Below, one piece after another: positions 7,374-14,862 of a stretch of DNA of 24,540 nt. The notes under the pieces are model-generated. The model made no database searches and had not been told where the DNA came from. It was given only the letters and a program-made list of their open reading frames with translations. Source of the DNA: a virus; the IMG/VR virus record IMGVR_UViG_3300022540_000025, positions 1 through 24,540 of that record; one strand, given 5' to 3'. How positions within the stretch are numbered: the first letter of the stretch is position 1; each line of letters starts with the position of its first letter. The position numbers and the translations under genes are program-made.

Positions 7374-8321
7374 ATGTCTCAAAATACTGCGAATACTACA
7401 GCTTTTATCGAAGCTACTCAGTACTCGAACTTTATCTTGGAGAACCTACATGATGGGTTACTTCCTGATACTTTTACTCGTGATGTGAGTGATTTTGGTT
7501 CTGGTACTACTTTAAATATCAAAACTATGGGTACTGCGACTTTACAGGACGTTAGTGAAGAGCAAGCACTTACTTACAACTCTATCGATACTGATACAGT
7601 AACTCTGGCTATCACTGACTACATTGGCGATGCTTGGTCTATTACAGATGTATTGCGTATGGACGGGGCTCAGTTGGAGGCTCTACAGGCCTCTCGTGCT
7701 AAGGAAGCTACTCGGGCTATCCAGGAATATGTGGAAACACGCTTCTTGTCCGTGGCTAACTCGGCACAGACTGCATCGAACCAGAATCTTATCAATAACT
7801 TTGCCCACCGTAAGGTTGCTGAGGGTACTGGACAAATCGTTACTCTTAATGACTTCCGGGATATGAAGTTATCTTTCGATAAGGCTAACGTTCCTCAGAT
7901 GGGTCGTATCGCTATGGTTGATCCAGTCGTAGAGGCGACTCTTAACGGCCTGGTTGGTGCACAAGCATTTATTAATAACCCTATGTTTGGCGGCGTTGTT
8001 AACGAAGGTTTTGCACGGGACCATAAGTTCGTTGCTAATATCTTTGGTTGGGACATCTACACTACTAACTTCTTACCTGCTGTAGCAAGTGAGACTGTTG
8101 ATACTGTAACTGTAACTGGCGGAGTAGCTAACGTATTCATGAGTGTTATGGATGATCATACTAAGCCGATTATGCGCGCATGGCGTCAATCTCCTAAAGC
8201 AGAGGGTGCTCGTAACTCTAAGCTTAAGCGAGATGAGTTCGACGTTACAGCTCGTTTTGGATTAGGTACTCAGCGTACGGATACTTTGGGCATCTTACTT
8301 ACTGATGCTGCAACATACTAG
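7374..8321 (+). CDS. Major capsid protein (HK97 fold)
   Basis: A 315-residue protein after the scaffold, of typical podovirus coat length. Layout fits the HK97 fold: a short N-arm, a glycine-containing early segment DFGSGTTLNIKTMG (about 40-53) for the E-loop region, the long spine helix LEALQASRAKEATRAIQEYV (about 100-119), and a P/A-domain region with RIAMVDPVVEATLNG (about 178-192) and KFVANIFGWDIYTTNFLP (about 218-235). The C-terminus, DEFDVTARFGLGTQRTDTLG, is of the kind that ends many podovirus coat proteins. Codon choice differs sharply from neighbours: all 16 Ile codons are ATC or ATT and all 15 Arg codons are CGN, while neighbouring genes favour ATA and AGA. That indicates selection for high expression. 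Its own strong Shine-Dalgarno precedes it. Confidence 0.92.
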   Translation: MSQNTANTTAFIEATQYSNFILENLHDGLLPDTFTRDVSDFGSGTTLNIKTMGTATLQDVSEEQALTYNSIDTDTVTLAITDYIGDAWSITDVLRMDGAQLEALQASRAKEATRAIQEYVETRFLSVANSAQTASNQNLINNFAHRKVAEGTGQIVTLNDFRDMKLSFDKANVPQMGRIAMVDPVVEATLNGLVGAQAFINNPMFGGVVNEGFARDHKFVANIFGWDIYTTNFLPAVASETVDTVTVTGGVANVFMSVMDDHTKPIMRAWRQSPKAEGARNSKLKRDEFDVTARFGLGTQRTDTLGILLTDAATY

Positions 8322-8332
8322 GAGATTAAATA

Positions 8333-8830
8333 ATGAGTTTTGAAGATAGCGCGGGCCTAAATGTCCGCAATAGTTACGGTCCTCGTACTACCAATAATCG
8401 TTTTGGTGGTAAGTTACCGGGCGACGGAGCTATCAAGCAGTTGGAGTATGTGTTCTCATACGACGACCTGCCTGTAGCTTCTACGTCGGAGATGGAGCAT
8501 CTGATGGGCGACAACGCCCTGATCGTAGATGCATACATTGAGTCCATCGAAACCTTTGTTGGAGGCACTTCCTACGATATCGACGTTGTTGATACCGCTG
8601 GCGGGGCTATTGGTACAGGCGAAGATAAGTTATGGGATGCTTTGATTACTGCTGATCTTGCTGCTGGTGAGCGGAGCGTGAGCTCTACTCATGGCGGTAC
8701 TAATAGTGGTAATGCTTTAAATGTACAGTTAACCGAGCCTGCTCAATTGCAGGTTGTAGCTACAGGTACTTTCACCGCAGGTAAAGCCCGTATAGTTATC
8801 GACTATATCCCTAGTAAATACAATAGCTAG
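8333..8830 (+). CDS. Probable head decoration / second major head protein
   Basis: A 165-residue beta-rich protein right after the coat gene, with its own Shine-Dalgarno (AGGAG, eight bases before the ATG). Features: N-terminal extended arm rich in Asn, Arg and Gly (about 1-35), then alternating hydrophobic strands (ALIVDAYIESIETFVGGTSY, about 62-81; ALNVQLTEPAQLQVVATGTF, about 128-147; ARIVIDYIP near the end). The LTEPAQLQVVATGTFTAGKA segment is of a type common in phage head-decoration or stabilising proteins. Like the coat gene and unlike the rest of the window, it avoids ATA (1 of 10 Ile) and AGA/AGG (0 of 5 Arg), which suggests very high expression and hence many copies per virion. A decoration role is inferred from position, fold and codon use; no family name can be assigned. 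Confidence 0.7.
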   Translation: MSFEDSAGLNVRNSYGPRTTNNRFGGKLPGDGAIKQLEYVFSYDDLPVASTSEMEHLMGDNALIVDAYIESIETFVGGTSYDIDVVDTAGGAIGTGEDKLWDALITADLAAGERSVSSTHGGTNSGNALNVQLTEPAQLQVVATGTFTAGKARIVIDYIPSKYNS

Positions 8831-8838
8831 GAACTAAC

Positions 8839-8863
8839 AGGAGGGGCTTAGGTCCCTCCTTTA
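8839..8863 (+). terminator. Hairpin after the capsid/decoration genes, possible partial terminator
   Basis: AGGAGGG (8839-8845) pairs perfectly with CCCTCCT (8854-8860) around an eight-base loop, followed by only three Ts (8860-8862) and then AAGGAATATAA before the next ATG. It sits in one of the few real intergenic gaps of the block (8831-8873). In T7-like phages a terminator lies after the capsid gene and lowers expression of tail genes; this hairpin is in the equivalent place. The short U-tract makes it a weak intrinsic terminator at best; it may instead stabilise the 3' end of the capsid mRNA. Note that the 5' arm AGGAGGG itself looks like a Shine-Dalgarno sequence, locked in the stem. 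Confidence 0.5.
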
Positions 8864-8873
8864 AGGAATATAA

Positions 8874-9422
8874 ATGGCAACAGAACATAATATAATCACT
8901 GATCCAAATATACATGAGCCTAAAGGCGTTGCCGCAGCATCTGCTAATACTTTGTATATAGCCGACGGCGCAGGAAGCGGGTCATGGGTGAAAGCAAACC
9001 CTCATGGCGGTTGGTACTATGATAATATAGGAACAGGTACTACTTTTACCACACCAACAGCCTATATGTTAATGAATCTATCCTCTACAGCTACACATGT
9101 AGATGAGTTCACTCATAATAGCTCTGGACGTCTTACTTACACAGGAGCAGCTACTAGGCATGTACACATAGTCATAGATATATCCTTTAAGCATTCTACT
9201 GGATCAGGTCAGGATGTATTCTTTGTCTTGTACCATAACGGCGCAGAGCATGTAGGATCGAACGTAGTACAGACAGCTGATTCTGCTAATTATCAGCATG
9301 TAGCCTTTCATTGGGATGAGGTGGCTAATACAAATGACTACTGGGAGGTGTATTTAAAGACAGCTTCTGGTAATATAATCGTACACAAAGCTTATGTGTT
9401 TATTATGGGGATGCCTGATTAA
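8874..9422 (+). CDS. C1q/jelly-roll-like minor structural protein
   Basis: A 182-residue protein. The N-terminal segment ITDPNIHEPKGVAAASANTL (about 7-26) followed by YIADGAGSGSW is a recurrent head-fibre/structural-protein motif in podoviruses. The rest (about 60-182) reads as a C1q/TNF-like beta sandwich: RHVHIVIDISFKHSTGSGQD (about 95-114), VFFVLYHNGAEHVGSN, YQHVAFHWDEVANTNDYWEV and a final AYVFIMGMPD. Such domains trimerise and are used by phages as short spikes or head fibres. Translation is set by AAGGA eight bases before the ATG, downstream of the hairpin. Codon use is ordinary for this phage (8 of 11 Ile are ATA), unlike the two genes before it, so lower expression is likely. Its stop overlaps the tail-fibre start (TAATG). 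Confidence 0.7.
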   Translation: MATEHNIITDPNIHEPKGVAAASANTLYIADGAGSGSWVKANPHGGWYYDNIGTGTTFTTPTAYMLMNLSSTATHVDEFTHNSSGRLTYTGAATRHVHIVIDISFKHSTGSGQDVFFVLYHNGAEHVGSNVVQTADSANYQHVAFHWDEVANTNDYWEVYLKTASGNIIVHKAYVFIMGMPD

Positions 9423-10651
9423 TGGCTAAATTAACTCTCTCAGATCTAACATCACTAGCTAATGATACTAGTGCTGTAAATACTATCAACTCTAACAATG
9501 CTCTGATCGAAGCAGCTATGGATAGTGCGGTATTTAGATCAGGTGCTACGCCTAATGCGATGGCGGCTGATCTTGACTTAGGTACTAACTACCTACTTAA
9601 TGTTAAGTCTCCTAATAACGGAACTGACGGGGCCAGTAAGGCCTATGTAGACAGCCTGCTATCAGGCACTACAGATACAGGTTCAGCACAGCTAAGGGTA
9701 GATATAGCATCTACTGCTAGCACAGAGGGAGCAAGTCTCGTAGGGGTAGAGGACAGTGCAGCTAAGTTCACAGGTACTAATGTAGAGACAGTGCTAGCTG
9801 AGTTAGATACTAATCATGATACACTTATAACTGACCTAGCATCTACTGCTAATACTAAAGGTGCCTCTACGATAGGCATAGAGGACGCTGTATCGGCCTT
9901 TACTGGTACAGAGGTAGAAGCAGTTACTAACGAGATCTTCGACAAAGCGCGCTACATGCAGTATGCTTATCTAGTAGCGTCAGGAACAGATACCTACACA
10001 GCTACTCCTAGTCCAGTATTATCAGCATACACTACTGGAGAGACCTACAGGGTATCATTTGCTAATGCTAATACCTCAGTAGCTCCTACACTTAATATCA
10101 ATAGTCTAGGTGCTAAGACTGTTAAGATACAGAACGGAAGCGCTCTAGTAGCAGGTAATATAGAAGGAGAGCATTTACTGACGTACGACGGTACAGATAT
10201 GATACTATTGAATCCTGTAGACGTGGATGTAGGCCCTGCTATATCTACAGGGACCTGGACACCAACTATTCAAGACAATACACAGAGCGACGCTGAGGGA
10301 CAGACTTACAACTCTCAGGTCGGTTTTTACACCAAAATAGGTGACTCAGTTTTCTTTAAGGGATTCCTTGATATATCTAGCTTAGGAACACTGACTACGA
10401 GTGAGGAGGCTAAGATAGCTGGTCTGCCCTTTACTTCGTCCGCTACATCCGGCTCTCATTCTACAATCAATATAGGTAACGGATCAAATTTGTCTATAAC
10501 AGCTACAGAATCATTGACAGGAACACTACCTCCAAGCAGTTCTCGTATAACTATAAATACCTGGAGCCAGGCCACAGGTATAGCCAATACCTTATTAAGC
10601 GAAATCACTGCTAGTGGTACTTTAGTTTTTTCAGGATTTTATTCAGTATGA
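9422..10651 (+). CDS. Tail fibre protein (fibre 2), complete
   Basis: A 409-residue fibre. Residues 24-62 are paralogous to the truncated fibre at the left edge (SNNALIEAA, TPNAMAADLDLG). After DGASKAYVDSLLSG come two tandem shaft repeats (about 94-129 and 138-173; pattern ASTAxTxGASxxGxEDAxxxFTGTxVEAV), then a fibre domain beginning DTYTATPSPVLSAYTTGETY (190-209) with LNINSLGAKTVKIQ (224-237), and a C-terminal jelly roll opening GTWTPTIQ (277-284) with VGFYTKIGDSVFFKGFLDIS (300-319) and AGLPFTSS. The C-terminal type ends many podovirus fibres and is probably the tip. The start shares a base with the previous stop. The shared N-terminus with fibre 1 suggests both bind the same tail site or one another. 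Confidence 0.87.
   Translation: MAKLTLSDLTSLANDTSAVNTINSNNALIEAAMDSAVFRSGATPNAMAADLDLGTNYLLNVKSPNNGTDGASKAYVDSLLSGTTDTGSAQLRVDIASTASTEGASLVGVEDSAAKFTGTNVETVLAELDTNHDTLITDLASTANTKGASTIGIEDAVSAFTGTEVEAVTNEIFDKARYMQYAYLVASGTDTYTATPSPVLSAYTTGETYRVSFANANTSVAPTLNINSLGAKTVKIQNGSALVAGNIEGEHLLTYDGTDMILLNPVDVDVGPAISTGTWTPTIQDNTQSDAEGQTYNSQVGFYTKIGDSVFFKGFLDISSLGTLTTSEEAKIAGLPFTSSATSGSHSTINIGNGSNLSITATESLTGTLPPSSSRITINTWSQATGIANTLLSEITASGTLVFSGFYSV
9701..9940 (+). repeat. Imperfect tandem repeat in the fibre 2 shaft
   Basis: Two units, 9701-9808 and 9833-9940, offset by 132 bases. At protein level DIASTASTEGASLVGVEDSA is matched by DLASTANTKGASTIGIEDAV, and FTGTNVETV by FTGTEVEAV. At DNA level TAGCATCTACTGCTA is exactly repeated in both. 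This is a shaft motif known from many phage fibres; the units have diverged at most third positions, so the duplication is old. Confidence 0.7.
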
Positions 10652-10676
10652 TGACGTATTTGTTAGGAGCTAGAGT

Positions 10677-11429
10677 ATGAGCAAGCAAACATTACTAGAC
10701 ATGACTCAGGACATCCTATCAGCTATGACATCAGATCAAGTTAACTCTATTACGGACTCAGTGGAGAGCCAGCAAGTAGCTAGGATAGTTAAGAGAACAT
10801 ACGAAGATATTATCTCTATACGTAATGAGCCCGGACTTAAGAAGATGGTTAAGCTAACGTCCTTAGCTAGTACCTCTACCCCGTCCCATTTATTAATACC
10901 TGACAATGTGATGAGTATAGATGGATCAGTAGTTTGGTACGATATAGCAGGAGCTACTGATACTAAGAAGAATATGAGTCAGCTAGAGTTTAAGTATCCT
11001 CTAGACTTTATGATACTAGTTAATGCGAGAGATTCGAGTAAATCTACTATAGATATTATAACAGATATTGATGGGCGAGAGCTATTGATCCAGAATGATA
11101 AGGCCCCACAGTTCTGGACCTCTATCGACGATACCTATATCATACTAGATAGTTACGATAATGCAGTAGAGAGTACCATACAAGAGCATAAAACACAAGC
11201 AATAGTATACGAGGAGCCGCCCTGGGTACATGAAGATACCTTTATACCTAAGCTACATGCCAAGGAGTTTGCATATCTAAAAGCAGAATCAATGAGTGTA
11301 TCATTTAATGAAATAAGGCAGGCATCTAATCCGAAGGCTGAACAGCAGTCTCGTAGATTACGTACCTGGCTATCACAGCAAAAACATAGACAGAACAACA
11401 ACTTGAGGTATCCCGATTATGGTCGCTAG
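10677..11429 (+). CDS. Tail adaptor (T7 gp11-like tail tubular protein A)
   Basis: A 250-residue protein. In podoviruses this ring links the portal to the nozzle. The sequence shows an N-terminal helix set (LLDMTQDILSAMTSDQVNSI, about 5-24; ESQQVARIVKRTYEDIISI, about 30-48), a central beta part (FWTSIDDTYIILDSYDNAVE, about 142-161, where the DSYD motif is typical of this family) and a C-terminal helix ending in NPKAEQQSRRLRTWLSQQKH (about 220-239), a pattern recurrent in podovirus adaptor proteins. AGGAG lies eight bases before the ATG in a 25-base gap after the fibre gene. It directly precedes the nozzle module, as expected. Confidence 0.82.
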   Translation: MSKQTLLDMTQDILSAMTSDQVNSITDSVESQQVARIVKRTYEDIISIRNEPGLKKMVKLTSLASTSTPSHLLIPDNVMSIDGSVVWYDIAGATDTKKNMSQLEFKYPLDFMILVNARDSSKSTIDIITDIDGRELLIQNDKAPQFWTSIDDTYIILDSYDNAVESTIQEHKTQAIVYEEPPWVHEDTFIPKLHAKEFAYLKAESMSVSFNEIRQASNPKAEQQSRRLRTWLSQQKHRQNNNLRYPDYGR

Positions 11430-11709
11430 TACAAATACTTTAGTAATTCGATCTAAACCAACAACAGGCATGTATGAGATTATACGAACTACAGGAGGTC
11501 CTGTTAGTACAGACCTTGGTGGATTGTTTACTAGTACTACCCTTGCTCAGAGAGCTATTGACTTCTATAAAAATAATATTGAGAAGGAGATGGAGAAGCA
11601 AGATCTAGCCAAGGATAAAAAAGAGTACTTACTACGTGCTAAGATCAAGGAAGAGAAGAAGATAGCTAAGGCCTTGAAGGCAGAGAAACCTAAATCAGAG
11701 AAGAAATAA
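11419..11709 (+). CDS. 96-aa conserved tail-module protein with Lys-rich tail, function unknown
   Basis: The start overlaps the adaptor gene by 11 bases, with GAGG ten bases upstream. The N-terminal 60 residues look like a small folded domain (NTLVIRSKPTTGMYEIIRTT, about 6-25; VSTDLGGLFTSTTLAQRAID, about 29-48) resembling a small protein found between adaptor and nozzle genes in other podoviruses; that resemblance fixes the start upstream of the later Met at residue 18. The last 40 residues are a charged helix with many lysines (EKEMEKQDLAKDKKEYLLRA, ending EKPKSEKK). It ends directly against the nozzle ATG with no gap. Possibly a tail-assembly factor; no function is established. Confidence 0.65.
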   Translation: MVASTNTLVIRSKPTTGMYEIIRTTGGPVSTDLGGLFTSTTLAQRAIDFYKNNIEKEMEKQDLAKDKKEYLLRAKIKEEKKIAKALKAEKPKSEKK

Positions 11710-13983
11710 ATGGCTAAGAGCAGTACAAAGAAACTGTACAACTCCTTTGTTAGGGGGTTGCTTACAGAAGCAGGTCCTTTAACGTTTCCAGATGGAGCTG
11801 CTCTAGATCTAGATAATATGGTGCTGAATAGAGATGGGAGTCTCCAGCGCCGTTTAGGCATGGATTATGATAATAACTACGTAGTAAGCGCAGCTATAAG
11901 TAACGATGAATATGAAGATAGAGTAGTCTCTACAATAGAATGGTATGGAGCTGGGGGTGATAGTAGTAACCAATTTCTCTTGATTCAGATAGGTAGTAAG
12001 GTATATATCCATGATATGAGTGGCAGTACTCCTGCCGCTGTTACCCATACAGTAGATCTATCTATCCATCAGACTACGTACGCCGTAGATGTGGGTAGTA
12101 ATCCTGTAGCAGGAGTAGCTGGTAAAGGATATATGTTTATAGTAGCTAGGGACATAGAGCCCTTCTACATAACGTATAATGGAGGTACCTTTGAGGAGAC
12201 TCCTATTAATATGCAAACAAGAGACTTCCTCGGGGCTATAGATGACAGCCTTGGTATAACAGGACAGGACGTTTTACTAGATATCTGGCATGATTATAAT
12301 CTACGTAACCAAGGATGGAATCCGGTAAATGCGATAGATTATGCTATAGATGGGACTAATAACCCGCCTCCAACCAATTACTACCCTGACAACACTCAGG
12401 TATGGAGTTTAGCAAAGAATGCTACAGACGACTTTGATGTATCTAAGCTTATAAAGTTAGGGGTTACAATAATTAACTTTGGTAATACAAGAGCTCCTAA
12501 TGGTCATTATATACTAAGTGAATTCGATAAGGACAGATCTACAGCCTCTGGGGTAGTTGGAATAGAGAAGGATACTTACAAATGGAGACCTACAGCAGTA
12601 GGATTCTATGCTAGTAGGGTATTCTATAGCGGAGTAGAGCATGAAGCTATAGCCCATACAGGTCTTGGTATTAAACCAGCTACCAGCTTAAGTGGTAATA
12701 TATACTTTAGTCAGCTACTTACAGAGATAGCTCTGGCAGGTAACTGCTACCAGGCAGCAGATCCTACATCTGAGAATGTGAGTGATTTAGTAGATACAGA
12801 TGGAGGAGTAATAGTACTTCCTGAGTCTGGTAAGATACTGAAGATGATAGAGTTACAAGAGTATCTAGTAGTTATAGCAGAGAATGGTATATGGTCTATA
12901 CGTGGAGGGAATGATACTGGCTTCGTAGCTACCAGCTATATTGTAGAGAAGGTATCTACTATACGAGCATCTAATGCAAATACAATAGTACAAGTCGATA
13001 CTGATATCGTAGTATGGGCCCAGTCAGGTATATACTCTGTTACCTACAACCCCCAGACAGTTAAGGTAGATGTTGGTAATATAAGTGAGAAGACAGTACA
13101 GACTTACTACGATACGATACCAGAGATAGCTAAGAGATATGCTACAGGAGTATACGACCAGATAAGTAGGAAAATTAGGTGGTTGTATAATGATACCTCT
13201 AATTATGATGGTACGTCTTCTGTTAACTCCTATAATAGAGAGTTAATACTAGATACCTCCTTATCAGCATTCTCGCCCAATACAATATCAGATCTAGTTA
13301 CAGATTCTCCAAAGGTAATAGGATTCTATAATCCTCCTAACCTTACAAACACTACTGCTGATATTAATGTAGTAGCAGGAGCAGATACTGTAGAAGCTAG
13401 TGGGGTACAGGTAGTAGTATCTAAGACAGTTCCTACTAATGGAGATGCTGGTATTAAGTATATATTTAAGATACCAGGAACAACTACTTCTCAGTACACA
13501 TTCGGTAGATACCTGAATACTGGCTTTAAGGATTGGGTAACTGAGGATTCTACAGGAATTACTTATGATTCCTTCTTAATTACAGGACATGAACTAGTAG
13601 GAGATCCTACTGTAATTAAGCAAGCTCCTGCATTACTAACCTTTATGAACAGAACGGAGACACAATACATTGATGATGGTAGCGGAAACGCTGTATTTGA
13701 TTTACCAAGTGATTGCACAATCCAAGCTAGGTGGGAATGGAGCACCTCTTCAGGAACTGCTGCTAGATGGAGTAATCCTTTTAGCGCCTACAAACTCATA
13801 CAGCTACCTATGGCTTCGGGAGTACTTCCTGAAACAATAGACTTTGGTTATGATGTGGTTACTAATAAGAACGTAATAAGAGGCCGAGGTAGGTCTCTGT
13901 CCTTATACTTCTATTCTACAGAGGGTAAGGATATGCATATAATTGGCTGGAGTATTGACTTCACAGGAGCAACTAAGACGTAA
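11710..13983 (+). CDS. Tail nozzle (T7 gp12-like tail tubular protein B)
   Basis: A 757-residue, beta-rich protein following the adaptor, matching the size and place of T7 gp12, six copies of which form the tail nozzle that also binds the fibres. The N-terminus is highly typical of the family: SFVRGLLTEAGPLTFPDGAA (about 12-31) and NMVLNRDGSLQRRLGMDYD (about 36-54). The family's propeller-like centre is represented by segments such as ILKMIELQEYLVVIAENGIW (about 376-395) and NTIVQVDTDIVVWAQSGIYS (about 425-444), both recurrent in gp12-like proteins. Its stop overlaps the acetyltransferase start (TAATG). Confidence 0.88.
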   Translation: MAKSSTKKLYNSFVRGLLTEAGPLTFPDGAALDLDNMVLNRDGSLQRRLGMDYDNNYVVSAAISNDEYEDRVVSTIEWYGAGGDSSNQFLLIQIGSKVYIHDMSGSTPAAVTHTVDLSIHQTTYAVDVGSNPVAGVAGKGYMFIVARDIEPFYITYNGGTFEETPINMQTRDFLGAIDDSLGITGQDVLLDIWHDYNLRNQGWNPVNAIDYAIDGTNNPPPTNYYPDNTQVWSLAKNATDDFDVSKLIKLGVTIINFGNTRAPNGHYILSEFDKDRSTASGVVGIEKDTYKWRPTAVGFYASRVFYSGVEHEAIAHTGLGIKPATSLSGNIYFSQLLTEIALAGNCYQAADPTSENVSDLVDTDGGVIVLPESGKILKMIELQEYLVVIAENGIWSIRGGNDTGFVATSYIVEKVSTIRASNANTIVQVDTDIVVWAQSGIYSVTYNPQTVKVDVGNISEKTVQTYYDTIPEIAKRYATGVYDQISRKIRWLYNDTSNYDGTSSVNSYNRELILDTSLSAFSPNTISDLVTDSPKVIGFYNPPNLTNTTADINVVAGADTVEASGVQVVVSKTVPTNGDAGIKYIFKIPGTTTSQYTFGRYLNTGFKDWVTEDSTGITYDSFLITGHELVGDPTVIKQAPALLTFMNRTETQYIDDGSGNAVFDLPSDCTIQARWEWSTSSGTAARWSNPFSAYKLIQLPMASGVLPETIDFGYDVVTNKNVIRGRGRSLSLYFYSTEGKDMHIIGWSIDFTGATKT

Positions 13984-14429
13984 TGAATTACCAGATCAAC
14001 AGCATTGTAGATGTTATTCAGAATAATATAGATCTTGTAGCCTCCCATTGGGATGAGGTAATAGCAGATCAGCCTACAGCAGCCTTAAGGATAAGTGATA
14101 GTAAGTACGAGTGGTTAGAAGCTAATTCCAATCTTGCTGTTTATACAGCCCATGATAAGAATAAGATGGTTGGGTATGCTGTTTGGATTGTTATGGAATC
14201 TCTCCATTCAGGTAATATGCAGGCCCTTAATGATTGTATCTACGTTAAGCCAGAATATAGAAAGCGCGGAGTAGGTAAGGAGCTAATAGCTTTTAGTGAG
14301 GGAGATCTTAAAGAGCAAGGTATTGTCCATATGGGTATATCTATGAAGAGTTATAATAAGTTTGAGGGCCTAGTAACCAGTCTAGGATATAAATTAACGG
14401 AGCTAACTTACTCCAAAGACTTAGGATAA
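13983..14429 (+). CDS. GNAT-family N-acetyltransferase
   Basis: A 148-residue protein. The acetyl-CoA binding motif A is clear: DCIYVKPEYRKRGVGKELIA (84-103), with the pyrophosphate-binding loop RKRGVG (93-98) and the preceding beta strand. Motif B follows as a helix and strand (GIVHMGISMKSYNKFEGLVT, 113-132) ending in SLGYK, a classic GNAT finish (GFxxxxxx). The N-terminal half is the variable substrate part. Encoded between nozzle and ejection proteins and overlapping the nozzle stop by one base, it is part of the late operon, so it may modify a virion or host protein late in infection. The acceptor cannot be told from sequence. GNAT genes occur at this position in several podoviruses, but their role is unproven. 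Confidence 0.85.
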   Translation: MNYQINSIVDVIQNNIDLVASHWDEVIADQPTAALRISDSKYEWLEANSNLAVYTAHDKNKMVGYAVWIVMESLHSGNMQALNDCIYVKPEYRKRGVGKELIAFSEGDLKEQGIVHMGISMKSYNKFEGLVTSLGYKLTELTYSKDLG

Positions 14430-14433
14430 TAAT

Positions 14434-14862
14434 ATGGGAGTATATGTAGCTGCGGCAGCTCTTGCAGTAAGCGTTTATCAGGGAGCAGAGACTTCTAAAG
14501 AGCAGAAGAAGAGTAATGAAGAGCAGCGCAGACAGAACAGACTAAACCAGCGTAAGACGGACGTACGTAACTCCAGACAGCGTGTTAACCTAGTACGCAA
14601 GGCTAGGATAGCCCGAGCTCAAGTAGAGGCCTCAGCGGCTGCTACGGGCGGCGCGGGGGGTTCTGGAGTAGCAGGAGGGGTAGCTTCTATAGGCAGTCAG
14701 GTAGCTAGCAATCTTGGGTTCGTTAATCGAATAGGATCAGTAGATGAGGCCATAACCCAGTCTAGAGATCGAGAGGGACAGGCTCTAGGTAGTGCAGCAA
14801 GATCACAAGCTATCGGCGGGTTGGCTGATACTATATTCTCGACAGCAATAAGTAGGACTTAA
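14434..14862 (+). CDS. Internal virion protein, T7 gp14-like ejection protein
   Basis: A 142-residue protein with the pattern of gp14-like ejection proteins: an N-terminal hydrophobic helix (VYVAAAALAVSVYQG, 3-17), a strongly charged helix with many Arg and Gln (EEQRRQNRLNQRKTDVRNSR, about 30-49; VRKARIARAQVEASAAA), a Gly-rich hinge (GGAGGSGVAGGVASIGSQVA, about 72-91) and a short C-terminal helix. In T7, gp14 inserts into the outer membrane as the first part of the DNA ejection channel; a similar role is inferred here. It is followed, as in T7, by two larger internal proteins, with a TAATG junction to the next gene. Confidence 0.8.
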   Translation: MGVYVAAAALAVSVYQGAETSKEQKKSNEEQRRQNRLNQRKTDVRNSRQRVNLVRKARIARAQVEASAAATGGAGGSGVAGGVASIGSQVASNLGFVNRIGSVDEAITQSRDREGQALGSAARSQAIGGLADTIFSTAISRT

